Shown here: positions 12,502 through 24,246 of the stretch, in pieces | Position numbering within the stretch: the first letter of the stretch is position 1 | Layout: the number at the start of each line of letters is the position of its first letter | NCBI GenBank assembly: GCA_020736575.1 | Contig: JAGPYM010000007.1 | Location: 806,001 to 870,000, forward strand | Origin: Thelonectria olida | Taxonomy: Eukaryota > Ascomycota > Sordariomycetes > Hypocreales > Nectriaceae | Direction: 5' to 3' | Length of the DNA: 64,000 nt | Translations under genes and position numbers: made by a program | Notes under the pieces: generated by a model | Database searches by the model: none | What the model saw: only the letters and a program-made list of their open reading frames with translations | Told to the model about the DNA's origin: nothing

Positions 12502-14105
12502 TCAACGCTCATTGCTGGGTCCTAGCGCCAACTTGATCCTCCAATTTTTGAACTCATCTGATAGAATATCACCATGGCCTGTCTCTTCGACCCTATACAC
12601 TTCTATTGTGGGCGATTGTGGCCGTCTCGCAATCCTCCACACCCCCTCATCGTTGATGGTCTGCATGAGCCCTATTTCCTGGAATTAGCACTCTGACCAA
12701 ACAACCTGCCCTAACAAGGGAGGTTACTCACACTCTAGGAAGACACCCGCAAAGTTAACGCACATGTCGGCGTTCCACTTGGGATTGGGGTTGTTGTTGA
12801 CCGTCTCAGGAATATTTTGCGTCTCCAACTCTTTGACGTCGACGAGGATGCCGTCTCTCGTGCGAAAACCAACCATGATCTTAGGCACGCCGAGGAGGAA
12901 AGACTGGATCCAGTACTTCATCAGTTTGCGATGGAAGTTCTCCATGTCACCCTGGTTACGAATCTCTGCCGAGGTTTTGAGTTCGACCCAGTTGATCGGG
13001 CTGCCCTTTTCCTTGGGCTTGGAGTCCCAGACTAAGCATCCGATGTTAGGAGGATGGCTAACAGGCATGAGGGATACTTACTTGCGTCGACTTCACCGCC
13101 AAGGCAGAGCGTCGTTTTGCCAATGCCGGTGCGGACGATGGAGCAGTACTGGGCCTTGTTGTTTACGACTTCGTTTTCGCGGTTCTCGATGTAGTCCCGT
13201 GAAGTCTCGGCCCAGGTATTTGGTAACGTTGACAGGGTCTCGAATTTGTAACCTAGAGGCAACGGGTCAGTTCAACGTTGCGCATGGTTCCTCAGGAGTG
13301 ACTGTACCCCAGAACTGCATCACTTCAAGCGGAGGCCCTCGCCGCCGATGGCCGCCACCCTGATTAGCTCGCGAAGCCACTTTATATTGGTGGTTCTCCT
13401 CGATGAAGCTGTAGATGTAAGCGGAAGACATTCTTTTTCGACGCTCTATGGTCTCTTACAGGCATCCCTTTGAAAGGTGACACGGTTAGCGCATCATTAA
13501 GCTGGCCGGGGTTCGGTGCGTACTTGATAGAGTGTGGCGTTCATCTCAAACCTGTAGGCAGTTAATTTCACGCAGGTAGGGTCAGCGTAGTTGGAAGACA
13601 CCTACCCATCCATCTGTTCGAAAGGTGTGGCCATGATCTGATGCACGTATCAGCTATCAGAAGCGGTTTCTTGCCAAACAGGAGGATTCAGACCTTGGTC
13701 ATCATGCCTCGCCATGTCACAAGGTTGGCATCAATCTTCTTGCCGGTCTCCTGCTCATGGGTGGCAATGGCCTTGAGTAGGCTGTCAAGATGCTCGTCTC
13801 CAGAGTCATCCTGCTTCTCAAAAGTGTCAAAGCCCCTGGACAGGTCTGCGCCTAGTTGCGGAGTGTAATAGTACTTGAGAGACGAGTCATCGCAATGGAA
13901 CTCATGGTTGTCGTCATATGAGAAGCAGGCAAACTCCTGTGCAGTATGTAAGTGAGGGTCGTTCACGATTAGTCTAAGAAGGGGCACGAGGCCATTTTAG
14001 ATGACGGCTTAGTGAATTAGCGACGGGACTCACCTTGGGCCTCTTGACGGGTTGACTGCCACCAGCAAACCTGCCAATGGGTTGGACGGGGAATGAAGCC
14101 GCCAT
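12502..14105 (-). CDS. RAI1: Rai1/DXO-family decapping nuclease
   Basis: Rai1 proteins remove incomplete 5' caps (pyrophosphohydrolase/decapping activity) and assist the nuclear exonuclease Rat1. Proposed exons: 14105-14034, 13936-13694, 13637-13606, 13551-13524, 13452-13308, 13252-13082, 13031-12732, 12671-12502, giving 386 aa, the usual family size. Family motifs: QPIGRFAGGSQPVKRPK then EFACFSYDDNHEF at the N-terminus; YKFETLSTLP; RDYIENRENEVVNN; metal-binding GGEVDA and VELKTS; SFLLGVPKIMVGFRTRDG; and the tail GVWRI...VEETGHGDIL. Seven introns is many for a 1.6-kb gene. The start of exon 5 is the weakest boundary (acceptor GAG before ACCATAG), and intron 2 has a poor donor, GTCTGA. An in-frame ATG 60 nt upstream (14165) is less likely, because MAASFPVQPI matches the family start. 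Confidence 0.9.
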
Positions 14106-15361
14106 AGCCGCTGTTGAGTGAGGGTGAGAGGGAATCGGGATGGTGTTGAAGGAAGAAGGGGTCAAATATCACAGATCTAACCACTCAAAAAAGTCGACAC
14201 CGTCGTGGTCGTTGGGCCTATGAACTGGTGAGATTAATGAGATGTTGCAGGGAGGAGATGGCGGCTCAAGGCGTCCAAATTAATTACTAGTAGTTAAATG
14301 GACAGCCCCGGCCTGGCCTCAGCGCCTGTGTGAATTGAGTGGCAGCAGCCGTCTACGCCTGTTCGTACCACAAGCTTTGGTTCCTTTTCCGCTAGATAAT
14401 GGGTAAATGCGCCCAAAAAACAATGATAATAGGAAGCCGGTTCACAATAAAGGGTAGCTCGGTCATTAGTAAGATGACGAGGACGGTGAGGAACAGAGGA
14501 GCGATCCCTGGTTTAGGCGAGCTCTTAATTAATATTGAAGCTCGGGCTAGTGATGGCTTGTTCATTACTTACCTACCTACCTTGGTACTCTACGTGCACC
14601 TCTGTAAACAAGCAAACAAACAAACCCATGACATGACCCCGTGTCAAAGTACCCAGGTGCAAACTGCTCGGCTCAATACCATAGATGGAAGGCAAAAGCC
14701 AAGATAAACGCATAACGTGGCTTCCTATTGTCCGGGCTCGTCAATAACGACGCTCCCGTTGCATGTTGCCGCTCCATATTTAGCACCGCCTGCCAGCTAG
14801 TACTGGGCTTCCTCGGACCTCTTTCACCTCCAGCAAACCATTCATCTTCAACCACTCACCACAGAAAAAATATCGTGCCAGCAAAACTTGGTCGCATACC
14901 GTCTTCAGCTTGCCTCGCTCGGAACTCAGGACTACACGTTCATCCAACTTGTCGTCTGCACCTCCCAAAACACCTCTGCAACGCCACAGACGCTGAAGCT
15001 GCATCGCCCCCACGCCATCAACCCTGAGCGCTAACTTGCCCTGCTGGTCCCTGAAAATCCAACCTCAGAACCGCTTCCAGCAAAATCACGTGCCTTCGCG
15101 GGACACTCATCGCCTGTTGCGTCAGCACGCCTCCTTGTGAGTCGCCTCGTTATCATCGTCGCCGCGCCACGTCTCGGCCGACTTATACCAGAGCGTTGAC
15201 CGCTGCAACTGGTTGTCGCAACCTTCCCAACACCTACCACAGCGGTCGCTGCTATAGTTGGGCCTATAGCTTTCTCCACGACCGCTCCTTTTTCTACGCG
15301 ACCGTCCTCCCGACCCTTCTCGCGCCGCATTTGTATCTCGCCATTCTACACCACAGCTTCC
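14106..15361. other. Divergent intergenic region, RAI1 / chromodomain gene
   Basis: About 1.26 kb shared upstream region. It contains a run of TACC repeats (ACTTACCTACCTACCTTGG near 14567-14585) and a C-rich stretch before 15362. No coding signal was seen. Confidence 0.55.
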
Positions 15362-18300
15362 ATGCCACGCCGATCACGAAAATCCAAGAAACGCGCATCT
15401 CAGCCCATCCAGGAAGAAGAAGACGGCTGGTACACTGTGAGGGGCATTCTTGATGAGAGAAAGCTGAAAGGAAAGGCCGAATACCTGGTGGACTGGGACG
15501 ATAACCCCGTGACTGGAGAGTCATATCCCAGCAGTTGGGTTCCGGTTCGCATATCCGTTCCCTGACCTTTGCGCAAACTTAGCTGACCACTTTCTCAGAC
15601 TGAGTGGGTGACAAAAGATAGTATCAAAGAGTGGGAGGCGGAGAAGAGAAGGAAAGCTCAAGAACCTCCTCCTTCATCAACACCACGTCCCGATGACAGT
15701 GACGAGGACATCCGGCCCTCCCATTGGCGACGAAGTCTTAAGCGCACACATGAGTCCCCCGTGAGTCGGCCTAGATCAAGCTCTTCTACTCACGACGAGC
15801 CTCCTAGAAAAAGAGGGAGACTTGAAACTCAAGAAAGAACCTCTGAGGAGCCCACATCGTCCATCATTTCCGCTGAGACGAGAGATTTCGAAAGTCTACC
15901 ACCTCCTGCATCTCTGCATCTGGAAGGTTTTTCTCGCCTTGGAGGACAAAGGCTTGCCATAGAACTAAACAAGCCATCCGAGTTTAATCCTTCAGATTAC
16001 CAGAGCATCACCAACACTCAGAGGAGCAGCCAGCTGGTCTCTGAGCTTGAGGAAGAGGATCATAGGACCATCCTTGCTTCCGAACTAAGCCAGAGGACTA
16101 TTCCCGACTCACAGGACCTCTCGTGTTCTACCCTTCCTCAATCATTATCTATCGTATCTGAAGAACCTGCCGACATCAGTAACCCGACTGAGTCAGTATC
16201 AGGCCGACCACCATCGTCTTTGTGTGTTATTCTGGATTCTCAGGAGCATATTATCAACCGCCCAGTCTCGACCTCTGCCGAGCAGACTGTCAAACCAGTA
16301 TCCATAAACGAGTCTACTTCAAATTGGTTACGACGGGATAACATCCTAAACTCCGAAGCACCCCCGTTGGATATCCCATCTCATCAGCCTGAACATCCAC
16401 AAGTCCGCTCTTCAGGGAGCCCAGACTTATCAACAGACGTACCTGAACCACCTCCAACCGACCATTCGGTCCCGAAAACATCCACGCCTGGTATACCCGA
16501 GCACTCAGCCTCATCCAGTGCATCTCGCAAGTCCCTCTTCTTGACCCAACCTCACAATCCACTTGGCTCGCCCGCTGTCACCAGTTCGCTACCAGACTCC
16601 CTTGAGACGCGTTTGTTCCAGGGGTTTAGTTCTCTTCGAACCAACAACTCTTCTACCAATCACCACACCCAACGCCAAAACCAAGAGCGCAATACCCCTC
16701 AACCTAGTCCCGGAGAGTCGCAGGCGGCTCAAGTTGTTTCTCGGGACTTCGACCCCTTTACGGACAAGATCACAGACAGTAATAGTACCGAACGGAACCT
16801 CGGGTCACTCTCAGAGACGATTTCTCAAGCCGAACATCACAAGACACCATCACCTCAACTCATCAACCAACCTAGCCAAGTTTTTCCCGGGCAGGATTGC
16901 TCTACAGAGAACCATACCGAGCCTGGTCCTGATACTTTGAAACAACAGCTCGCTCGCTCGAGGCACGTTTCTCCCGAGCAGGAACCCTCTACAGGGAACC
17001 GTATCGAGCCAAGTCCTCAGATTGTAATTGTGAATCAATTGCTTGCCCCTTCGCGTCCGAAAGCGGCCGTTGCGAATATGGAAGAGTCTTCAAGTTCAGG
17101 ACGGCCGTTGACGGACGAAATGCTGAAGACAATATTTAACTTCGGCGGAGAAATGCTCCCACCTGACTTCGACTTTAGCGGTGATACTCAACCCCAGGAC
17201 ATTGCTGAGCCGCTGCCTGGAGAGTCGGCAATCGCTGAAAGCAATTCAGAACCTACACCAGAAGTCGCTGCTCGTTCTCTGGAGGCAGGGGGAGTCCTTT
17301 CACAGCCCCATCAGATGGAACCTTGGAAACCCGAAGTCTTAGGCAACACCGGCCAGGATATGCCCCCTCCGTCCATCTCACCAGCTTCCGTCATGCCCAA
17401 TCCGAACATTTCAGCAGCCGACGCCATGAAGAACATTGTCGACTTGACATTTGGCGCTTCAAGTCTTTTATCTGACACATCAGTTGCACCGCAAGGGACA
17501 ATTTCTCCCGCCGATCTAAGCTGCTCAGTGGGCCCAGGTGAAGCAAGTCACACACTAATGTTACCCCTATCGGACCAAGCCGTCATGACCTCAGGCTTTG
17601 ACGAAAGCCCAGGGCAGTCGATTCCCATGGGCCAAGGGACGCAGCACAACTACACAGAGTCTTCTGCCTCGTCACAAGACACGGGACCTTTGGAACATGC
17701 CATCACTTTGCCGTTTCAGGCTAGCAGGCGCCCATACTACGATAACACCCTGTGTGAATACAGGGCTGAGGCTGAAGCCTATGGCGATATCTTTAACAGT
17801 GAAGTCTACAAAGAGCCCGACGAAGGGCTAGAGCAGCGAATTGATGAACTGTTTGCTCGCTTGTTTAATATCTGTGATTATCCACAGGACCTCGTTGGTA
17901 CCAGATTGGAGGACCTACCTTTAGTCCAGCAAGCGAAGTATTCAAGCGACGCCAGCCCGAAGTTCAACTTCATGCACGAGCTACTCGGAGCCATTGAACG
18001 AGATACCGATGTCCTAGTCCTCGCTCGAACTCCTGAACTCCTTCGACTTCTGTATGCCGAGACCGAGGCATTGGAACTAGAGAGTGTGTGTCATGGTTTC
18101 GAGAAACCAGACGGCACTGTGAGGAACTCTGCCGCTCGCGTTACTCTCGCGCTTTCGAGCGAAGATTTCGACCCATTCAAGTTCCAGGCCGTCATTGGCT
18201 TCGATCATACTTTTAGCCATTCACCAGTCTCACGACGACTGGCATCCGGTAGCGCCAAGGAGAGGGCGCCATTGGTACTACAGTTGGTCACGACTCACTC

Positions 18301-19755
18301 CATTGAACATATCCTCCTTCACATTCCCCAAGACATTTCGGCAATGGAGAAGAAGAACGCGCTGTTGTCGGGCATTGTACAAGCGAGGGGCTTGATAGAG
18401 GATCCTGAACCAGGCTACAGCGAACCCCATCAAGCTGCTAGAACGTTCTCGGCATACTTGAATGGACTGACGGAAAGCATCTCGTGGGAACCGCAGTCAA
18501 TCCCAGACAACGTGCTTGACTTCTTCTTAAACACCCAGTCCTTAACCCAGGCATTGGAAGAGAGCAAGCTAATCAGAGGGAACGGGCACAAACGCAAGCT
18601 AGTAAGCACTTATAATTTGTCGTGGAGTTGTGTATGTGTTATTAACTTGAACATAGGATGCCGAAGAGGACTCTGATGATGCGAAGCGGATGCGCGTGCT
18701 TCCTGTGATAGAGCCAGTTCTTGACTCTCACGATCCTCCACTTACCTACCCAATGCGGGCATTGTTAGATTCGGCCCGGCCCAAGGGCCAAGCGAAGGAA
18801 CGCATGTCCAAAATCAGTATACCATTAGCTGTGTTGGAAGTGTTGGCGGAACAGGTTGGTCAAGCCTGCTGACGAGATGGATCCCATGTCTAACCACTTT
18901 CAGGTCGCCGAATACAAGCGTCAAGCAGCAGCAAATGAACTTGAGACCCAGTACAAAGCCATCATCAACAGGCTTGAGAAGCAAGTCAAGGAATATCAGA
19001 GGACAACCAACAGGGTAGAGAAGGTTCACAGAGAGGCTCTCCAAGATCGCTCTAGCTTTGAAAAGGCAACATTGAAGGCGGAGGAGGCGATGAAGACAGC
19101 TGCAGAGGCGGCCCAGAAAGAATCCGACAAGCAACAGAAACGCATAGCAGAGCTTGAGGGCGTGGTCGCGCGCTTGACAGCTACCTCGGGGGACGAAGAG
19201 AGTCCTTTGTCCAGAACTGAGAGACTGCTTGAGGAGTCTCAGAAGAAAGTCAAGACGCTGGAAAAGAGACTGGAGAATGCTCAGAACGAAACCGACTACA
19301 TTAGGGATGTCTACCAGGATGTCAACTCGAAATCAGGTACCATGGCAGCAGAAATCAAGACTCTGAGGAAACAGAACGAGGACCTGGAGCAAAAGGCATC
19401 TGAGAATCTCAAGCAGATTCATCAGATTCAGGCCGATGCTGCCAAGGAGGCTCATCTCAACCACATTGCTGAGCTCAAGACGCTGGTGAGAGAGCAGGAG
19501 TATGAGCTAGGCCGCCTATGCGAAGAGCGCACCTTCCGCAACGGTCGGCCTTCGACGCGCCAGGCGAGTGTGCCCCGGAGCCCTCGAACGGGGATGATGA
19601 GCCCGCGACCCGGACGTGGCTTCGGTGGTTCGGCAAGCAGAGGCACCAGCCCAGCCTTACCGGGGCATGATGGCAATGGGTCTGGAGGCATTTCCGGGGT
19701 ACAGTTCATGGGTCAACAGCCCGGGAACGGCCGATGGGGTCACCTGAGAGACTGA
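15362..19755 (+). CDS. Chromodomain protein with Hda2/3-like domain and coiled coil (CDP-2-like)
   Basis: Exons 15362-15544, 15599-18601, 18657-18854 and 18904-19755 give 1411 aa. All three introns are GT-AG and in phase. The N-terminus has a basic start (PRRSRKSKKRA) and a chromodomain-like segment (about residues 20-75: WYTVRGILDERKLKG, EYLVDWDD, SSWVPTEWV). A disordered Ser/Pro/Glu region of some 700 residues follows. From about 800 to 1130 is a compact region (DTDVLVLARTPELLRLLYAE, TTHSIEHILLHIPQ, FSAYLNGLTESISWE) resembling subunits 2/3 of class II histone deacetylase complexes. A long coiled coil (about 1128-1345) and a Gly/Arg/Ser-rich tail end the protein. This suggests a heterochromatin silencing factor that reads a histone mark and joins an Hda1-type deacetylase, comparable to Neurospora CDP-2 or yeast Hda2/3. 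Function is inference; the domain order is visible. Confidence 0.8.
16886..17059 (+). repeat. 87-bp imperfect tandem duplication inside the chromodomain gene
   Basis: Two adjacent 87-bp units (starts 16886 and 16973), a multiple of three, encode related 29-residue segments. One reads PGQDCSTENHTEPGP and the next PEQEPSTGNRIEPSP. The duplication lies in the disordered linker, so the frame is kept. Confidence 0.75.
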
Positions 19756-20564
19756 AGTGCGAATACGTGAAGTGGTACGAGAGTCGCGGTGTGTGCATAG
19801 AAGGCGAATTGAGAGTAGGAGTAGGAGAGCAAAGAGCCGCCAATGGTGATGAAGCTTGGCCGCTATACGACTTTTTCCCTCGCTTTTTTTTCCTAGTTAT
19901 TATAACAGGGACGGAAATATTAGGTGGCATGGGAGCTGCTTTTGTATGTACCTATATTCCCTTCCATCACATCAATTCTTCTATAGGGTCACATTGCTGT
20001 GACAGGCGTATGCAGAGGCAGGGATAGGGCAAGAAGGAATTGATTGTATTTTGATGTCATGCATGATACGTAGGTGTGTGTGTGACTATATGTGAAACGA
20101 GCAATGCTACAGGTGAGTTCTTTTTGACAGCAAAGAATAAGATTTCATTGAGGAAGGCGATAAGGCATTGAGGCCTATAAGATTGGTTGTGGGAGCGGAA
20201 AACCAGGCAATTTGAGACAATGAGGTGTAAGTCAGTCATGCTTAAGCAATTGGTTCAACCCCTCACCGTCCGGGGCCGTCAGATAAGACGGAACTTGTGG
20301 ACAAGATGAAAGCCAACGATTATTTGAGGCAGCTGGGTATACAATATTCAAGATTCGAGGAGAATTAGCATAGATGGAAGAGTCGCCAGTTGCGCCTTGG
20401 GGCTATAACACAATCGATTTGGGGCTGCCGCAACCAAAAACTCCCCCGTCTACCTTCTTGCTCTGGAAAATATCCCTTTCCGACTCTGCTAACATGTACA
20501 CGGGGCTCGCCCGAGAAACTAAGAAATCCTGGGTGCACACGACACTGGGTTAGGCAGGCGTCCT
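19756..20564. other. Convergent intergenic region
   Basis: About 810 bp between the ends of the chromodomain gene and COX6. It is moderately AT-rich, with 3' UTR character. I see no gene. Confidence 0.55.
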
Positions 20565-21499
20565 TTACTTCTCCTCGGGGTAAAGCTCCTCCTTCAGCGG
20601 CACGCCGAGCTCTTCCCGCAGGGGCTTGAGCTCCTCGAGGTACTGCTCGTACTGGCCCTTGTTCTCGACCTTGGACTTGATACCTAGAGTAAAAGATAAG
20701 GTCAGCAAGATGCAACCCAATTGATGCGCCGCACGAGGTCGTCTGTCGTTGTGTCGAGGGGTAGGCATCGCTCAATTGATGCGGGACAAGGGAGTAAAAA
20801 TCCCAATTTGGCGACAATCGGGCGGACGGGCGGGCGGCGACGACGTGGGCTCAATTGCAATAATTGCATACCTTCGAAGATACGGACGGCAGTGCCAAAG
20901 TCGTTGACCCTTCGAGCGGCCTTGAGGGCGGCGGCAATGACGGAGGGGGCGGGGACGAGGTCGTAAGCGAAGGCGTTGTTCAGGTTGCGCTATAGTTGAG
21001 TTAGTGGTGAACCAAAGTCATACGACATTTCGGGTAGTGTGTAAATGCAAAGAGCTCGTGGGGCGCATTACCTGAAGCTCGAAAACGTCTTGGACACCGT
21101 CAAACTCCTTCTCGAACCTGTTGGGAGACGCAGTTTAGCAATTGGGGTCGCCGAGGGCCGTGGGCGGGCGCATTGAAGGTATTCGGGAAAAATCGCGTGG
21201 CAGTAGCTCTGGCCCAGTTTTGAGGCATCTTTTTCGACGCCGGGATAAGCAATGCAGCGAATTGCAGGGTCCAACGGCGAGAGAAAGCTTCAAAACGGAC
21301 GGAACTGAAGCCATTGGGAGCACGGGAGGTGGTCTCACCTGGCAGAGAACTCCTCAAAGGTCTCCTCGTGGTGGTCGCTTCGTCGGGGCATCGACGTGGT
21401 GAAGCAGGCGACGGCCGAGCGGGTGACCAGGGGCTGGGCAGCGACCCGGATGGGAGCGGCGCGGAAGCCACGGGTGGCGATGCGGAGGGCGGCAGACAT
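20565..21499 (-). CDS. COX6: Cytochrome c oxidase subunit 6 (mammalian Va), mitochondrial precursor
   Basis: Nuclear-encoded subunit of respiratory complex IV on the matrix side of the inner membrane. Exons 21499-21339, 21117-21072, 20989-20872 and 20683-20565 give 147 aa, all GT-AG and in frame. The first 40 residues are a mitochondrial targeting sequence (MSAALRIATRGFRAAPIRVA). The mature part matches the Cox6/Va fold: ETFEEFSARFEKEFDGVQD, RNLNNAFAYDLVPAPSVI, ALKAARRVNDFGTAVRIFEG, and the end PLKEELYPEEK. The start at 21499 is chosen because the frame upstream (to 21661) lacks targeting character. The first intron, 221 nt, is long for this locus. A CCAAT pentamer on the gene's strand lies 73-77 nt upstream of the ATG (21572-21576), a plausible but untested HAP-complex site. 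Confidence 0.95.
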
Positions 21500-22696
21500 G
21501 ATGGGCGGAGAGGAGATTGTCTGTGTTGAGAGGATATCGCAGAGGGCGAGAAGCAGCGTCGGTGCAGAGGAATTGGAGGTTTTGGTGCCTAGGTGGGCTT
21601 TTCCGGCTCGGGTGATGCAGCAGAGTTGTTTGGGCGAGGCACAAGAATCATCTGAGGCCACTTTCGGGTGACTCAGCAGGGACTATACCGCATGTTGCAG
21701 TGGTGGGGTCGACCGTGCGAATTGCGTCGGCACAGCAGCTTTTGGGTGATGGGAGCGAGTCCGTTTTCGCACTACTACGCACTGTTTTCTCTGCGAGCTT
21801 ATTTCAGGCGTATTCGATTCGTCATTTCCCAATTGCTGACCCAGACAAGGCCCCAGGGCAGTTTCAGTGGGCACTGGGGAGGTGACAACAGCCAGAGACT
21901 GATAGGATGAGGGGAACGACAAGGGAAGTGAGTGTTGGCCTGAGGCGTGAATTCTACCCTTTGAAAATCATCTGATTCTCAGTCGCCGATTGCCAGCAGA
22001 AGAGGGAACAGCGAAGAAGATGAGGTTGGGACGAATAGAAAGAAAGATACGTCGATGGCATTGCCGAGAAAATATCCGCCAATACATTCAACTCCTCGGT
22101 TCCTGGTGCAGGGTTCCTTTTCTCTTTATTAACTCATAGCCATTTCCCCTTCCCACAAGGAACCGGCCGAGATGCAAACAGGAGGTCACCACTCACCACC
22201 GGGCACCAATTGCCAGTTCCCGATGGCTCGGTCAGTTATCCGTATTTAATCAAATCCACTGCAACCCGCCTTAGGACAATTTGACATCACCTTGCGCCAC
22301 AATGACGGTGAACTCCCACACATTCACACGTGGTCGGCCGCCTCACAAAGGGGGGAGAGGCGGTGTCATGAAGGCCGACGATAGTGGCAGACAACTTTGC
22401 CAGGGGTTATGAATCTCACTTTCAACAAATCCCCTATATCCGTGGATATTTTGGGAAAACTTCAAGGCTAGTAGGAAGGAAAAATTGAAGAACTCGGTTT
22501 TTAAAGGTGTCTATTTTATTTTATTTTCCCCTTTAATTAGTACTTTACTGAGACGGTATCGAAATGTTCTCGACATCGAATAGTGTATTTTCTTGACACC
22601 AGATAGGGGTGGGATTGATATTTTGCCATGGACTCCCTTTGCGAAGTCCGACGGCGATTTGACACAATCGGTCCTTGCCATGACAAGGAAGGCCAT

Positions 22697-22939
22697 TCAA
22701 TTATGACGCCCCGACCAAACGAGTTTCGTATGTTTATCGCAGAGACGTGTGATTTTCCTCACTCCCTCATCAGTGATGCCAAGCGTTAATAATATGGATT
22801 GAATTGGATGGACCCGGTCGGATCGCCGGATAAGTTGAAAGGCGAGGTGATCAGCAAGGAAGTCCTCATCAAAATTCCAAATTACTGGAGAAGAACAGAT
22901 ATACTCCAGGGTTTCTCCTCGATCTCGAGAGTTACCCAA
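22697..22939 (-). other. Coding-like fragment without a start codon
   Basis: An 80-codon frame reads like real protein sequence (GETLEYICSSPVIWNFDEDF, then LADHLAFQLIRRSDRVHP and GITDEGVRKITRLCDKH). It has no in-frame ATG, and a TAG lies just upstream. It sits in an AT-rich patch. It could be an exon of an unrecognised gene, a decayed relic or chance. I do not recognise the family. Confidence 0.2.
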
Positions 22940-23253
22940 CTACCTCTATAACTTAAGGGCCAGTCTAGGACTCAAGGTTCATAAAAAGTCAAAGCAAAGG
23001 GCAACCTACTTCATCATCACTATCAGGGTCGAACTCATGATTGACAACGAAAGGGGTAATAGTTTCGTGCCCCGAATAACCGACGAGCCGTGCATCCAAC
23101 GTCATGATATCCCCATGCAGCACTTGGTAGGGCCAACAATGGCACCTCATCCCTCACCAACCACCAATCCTCTCAAGGCATTATTCCGGTATTATATGAG
23201 GGAGCCCTGGCCCTTCGGCCTCCGCGGCGACGCGCAGGGCCTTCCAATCTTGG

Positions 23254-23297
23254 GGTGCGTCCTTGGTGCGTCCTTGGTGCGTCTCTGGTGCCGTGGT
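23254..23297 (+). repeat. 11-bp tandem repeat, four units
   Basis: Units GGTGCGTCCTT, GGTGCGTCCTT, GGTGCGTCTCT and GGTGCCGTGGT follow without gaps. The first two are identical and the last two diverge. It lies about 950 bp upstream of the elongase start, outside any confident gene. Confidence 0.8.
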
Positions 23298-23939
23298 CTG
23301 GGTGGTGCCCCACGCCGAGTCATCCCCGTCCGTCCCCTCAATCACGTGCCAGTCAGGTTGGGCGAGATGAAGGTCAAAATGACGGCTCCTCATTGGCCAA
23401 ATCGGCGGACCCGGCAAATCACATGCGAAAGGCCTTCATCTCCAGCATCGCATCGTGTCCTCAAGGACGAGGGTTCGCGTAAAGGTTGTGTGGTTGAGCT
23501 GGGCCATGAACTCAACAGATGCACGTCGGCACGCATCACTGGAGAATGTATCAAACTAGTTAGTGGCTGTAAGATTTTTGCATGTTGGGAGAAGCCTATT
23601 CGTCCTGATCGAACAAGGAACAAGCCACGGGCCAGTGTTCAGGAACCATCGTCTGCGATCTCTCGTCGCCATCTAATTGCACGATCTGCTCGTAGAACAA
23701 AGACAGAAGAAAAAGGGTTGCTAGGGGACTCGCCTCCGCTAATGAATCTGCAACGGGGCCCGAGGTAAGGTACCTGGCCTAGCCAACCGTGCCTGGGTCC
23801 GTCTCTGTGGGTAGCGCCCCCCGAAGGAAATGTGCAGGGCTGCTGTAGACTGCAGCTGCCAGCTGGATGGAGCCTTCCGTCCAGTCCATCCTCATGGAGG
23901 TGAAGGTCCCTGTGCCAAACTCGATCTGATGTCAAATTT

Positions 23940-24135
23940 CCCCTTTTTCGATGCGCCGCGTCTCCTGCCCCAAAATAATATTCTTCTACTTTTACCTTCT
24001 TCTTCTCTTCTCTTCTCCTCTCGCTGCTCGTCTTCTTTTTCTTCCCTTCTTCTTCCCCCCTCCTCCGCCATCCTCCTGCCCTCTCTTGGAGTTCTCCTTT
24101 CTCTTCTTGTCATTCCTTGTCTCTTTTTACCCACC
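23940..24135 (+). promoter_or_regulatory. Pyrimidine-rich leader upstream of the elongase gene
   Basis: Nearly 200 bp of strongly C/T-biased plus-strand sequence (repeated TTCTTCTCTTCTC and CCCCTCCTCC) ends about 110 bp before the ATG at 24247. Such CT-rich stretches often flank transcription starts of highly expressed filamentous-fungal genes. The exact start site cannot be read from sequence. Confidence 0.5.
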
Positions 24136-24246
24136 TCCCGTCCATCCGTGCATCGCCCTCGGTTGTGTCGCGTGCAGAAAACATCTTCTTCAACCCTCCG
24201 TTACGCTTCAACTCGAGCCGAGTCCGTCTGAATTCGACTGCCCAAC

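Larger units (their letters stand above)
21500..24246. other. Long divergent intergenic region, COX6 / elongase
   Basis: About 2.75 kb. It includes an AT-rich patch at 22400-22960 with a short coding-like frame (separate entry), an 11-bp tandem repeat at 23254-23297, and a pyrimidine-rich leader before the elongase start. One open frame of 243 codons at 23037-23768 (+) has no recognisable domain and I do not call it a gene. Confidence 0.55.

Noticed and set aside
23037..23768. 243-codon plus-strand open frame upstream of the elongase
   Set aside because: No domain, mixed low-quality composition rich in Arg/Pro, contains the 11-bp repeat and overlaps minus-strand frames; most likely chance.
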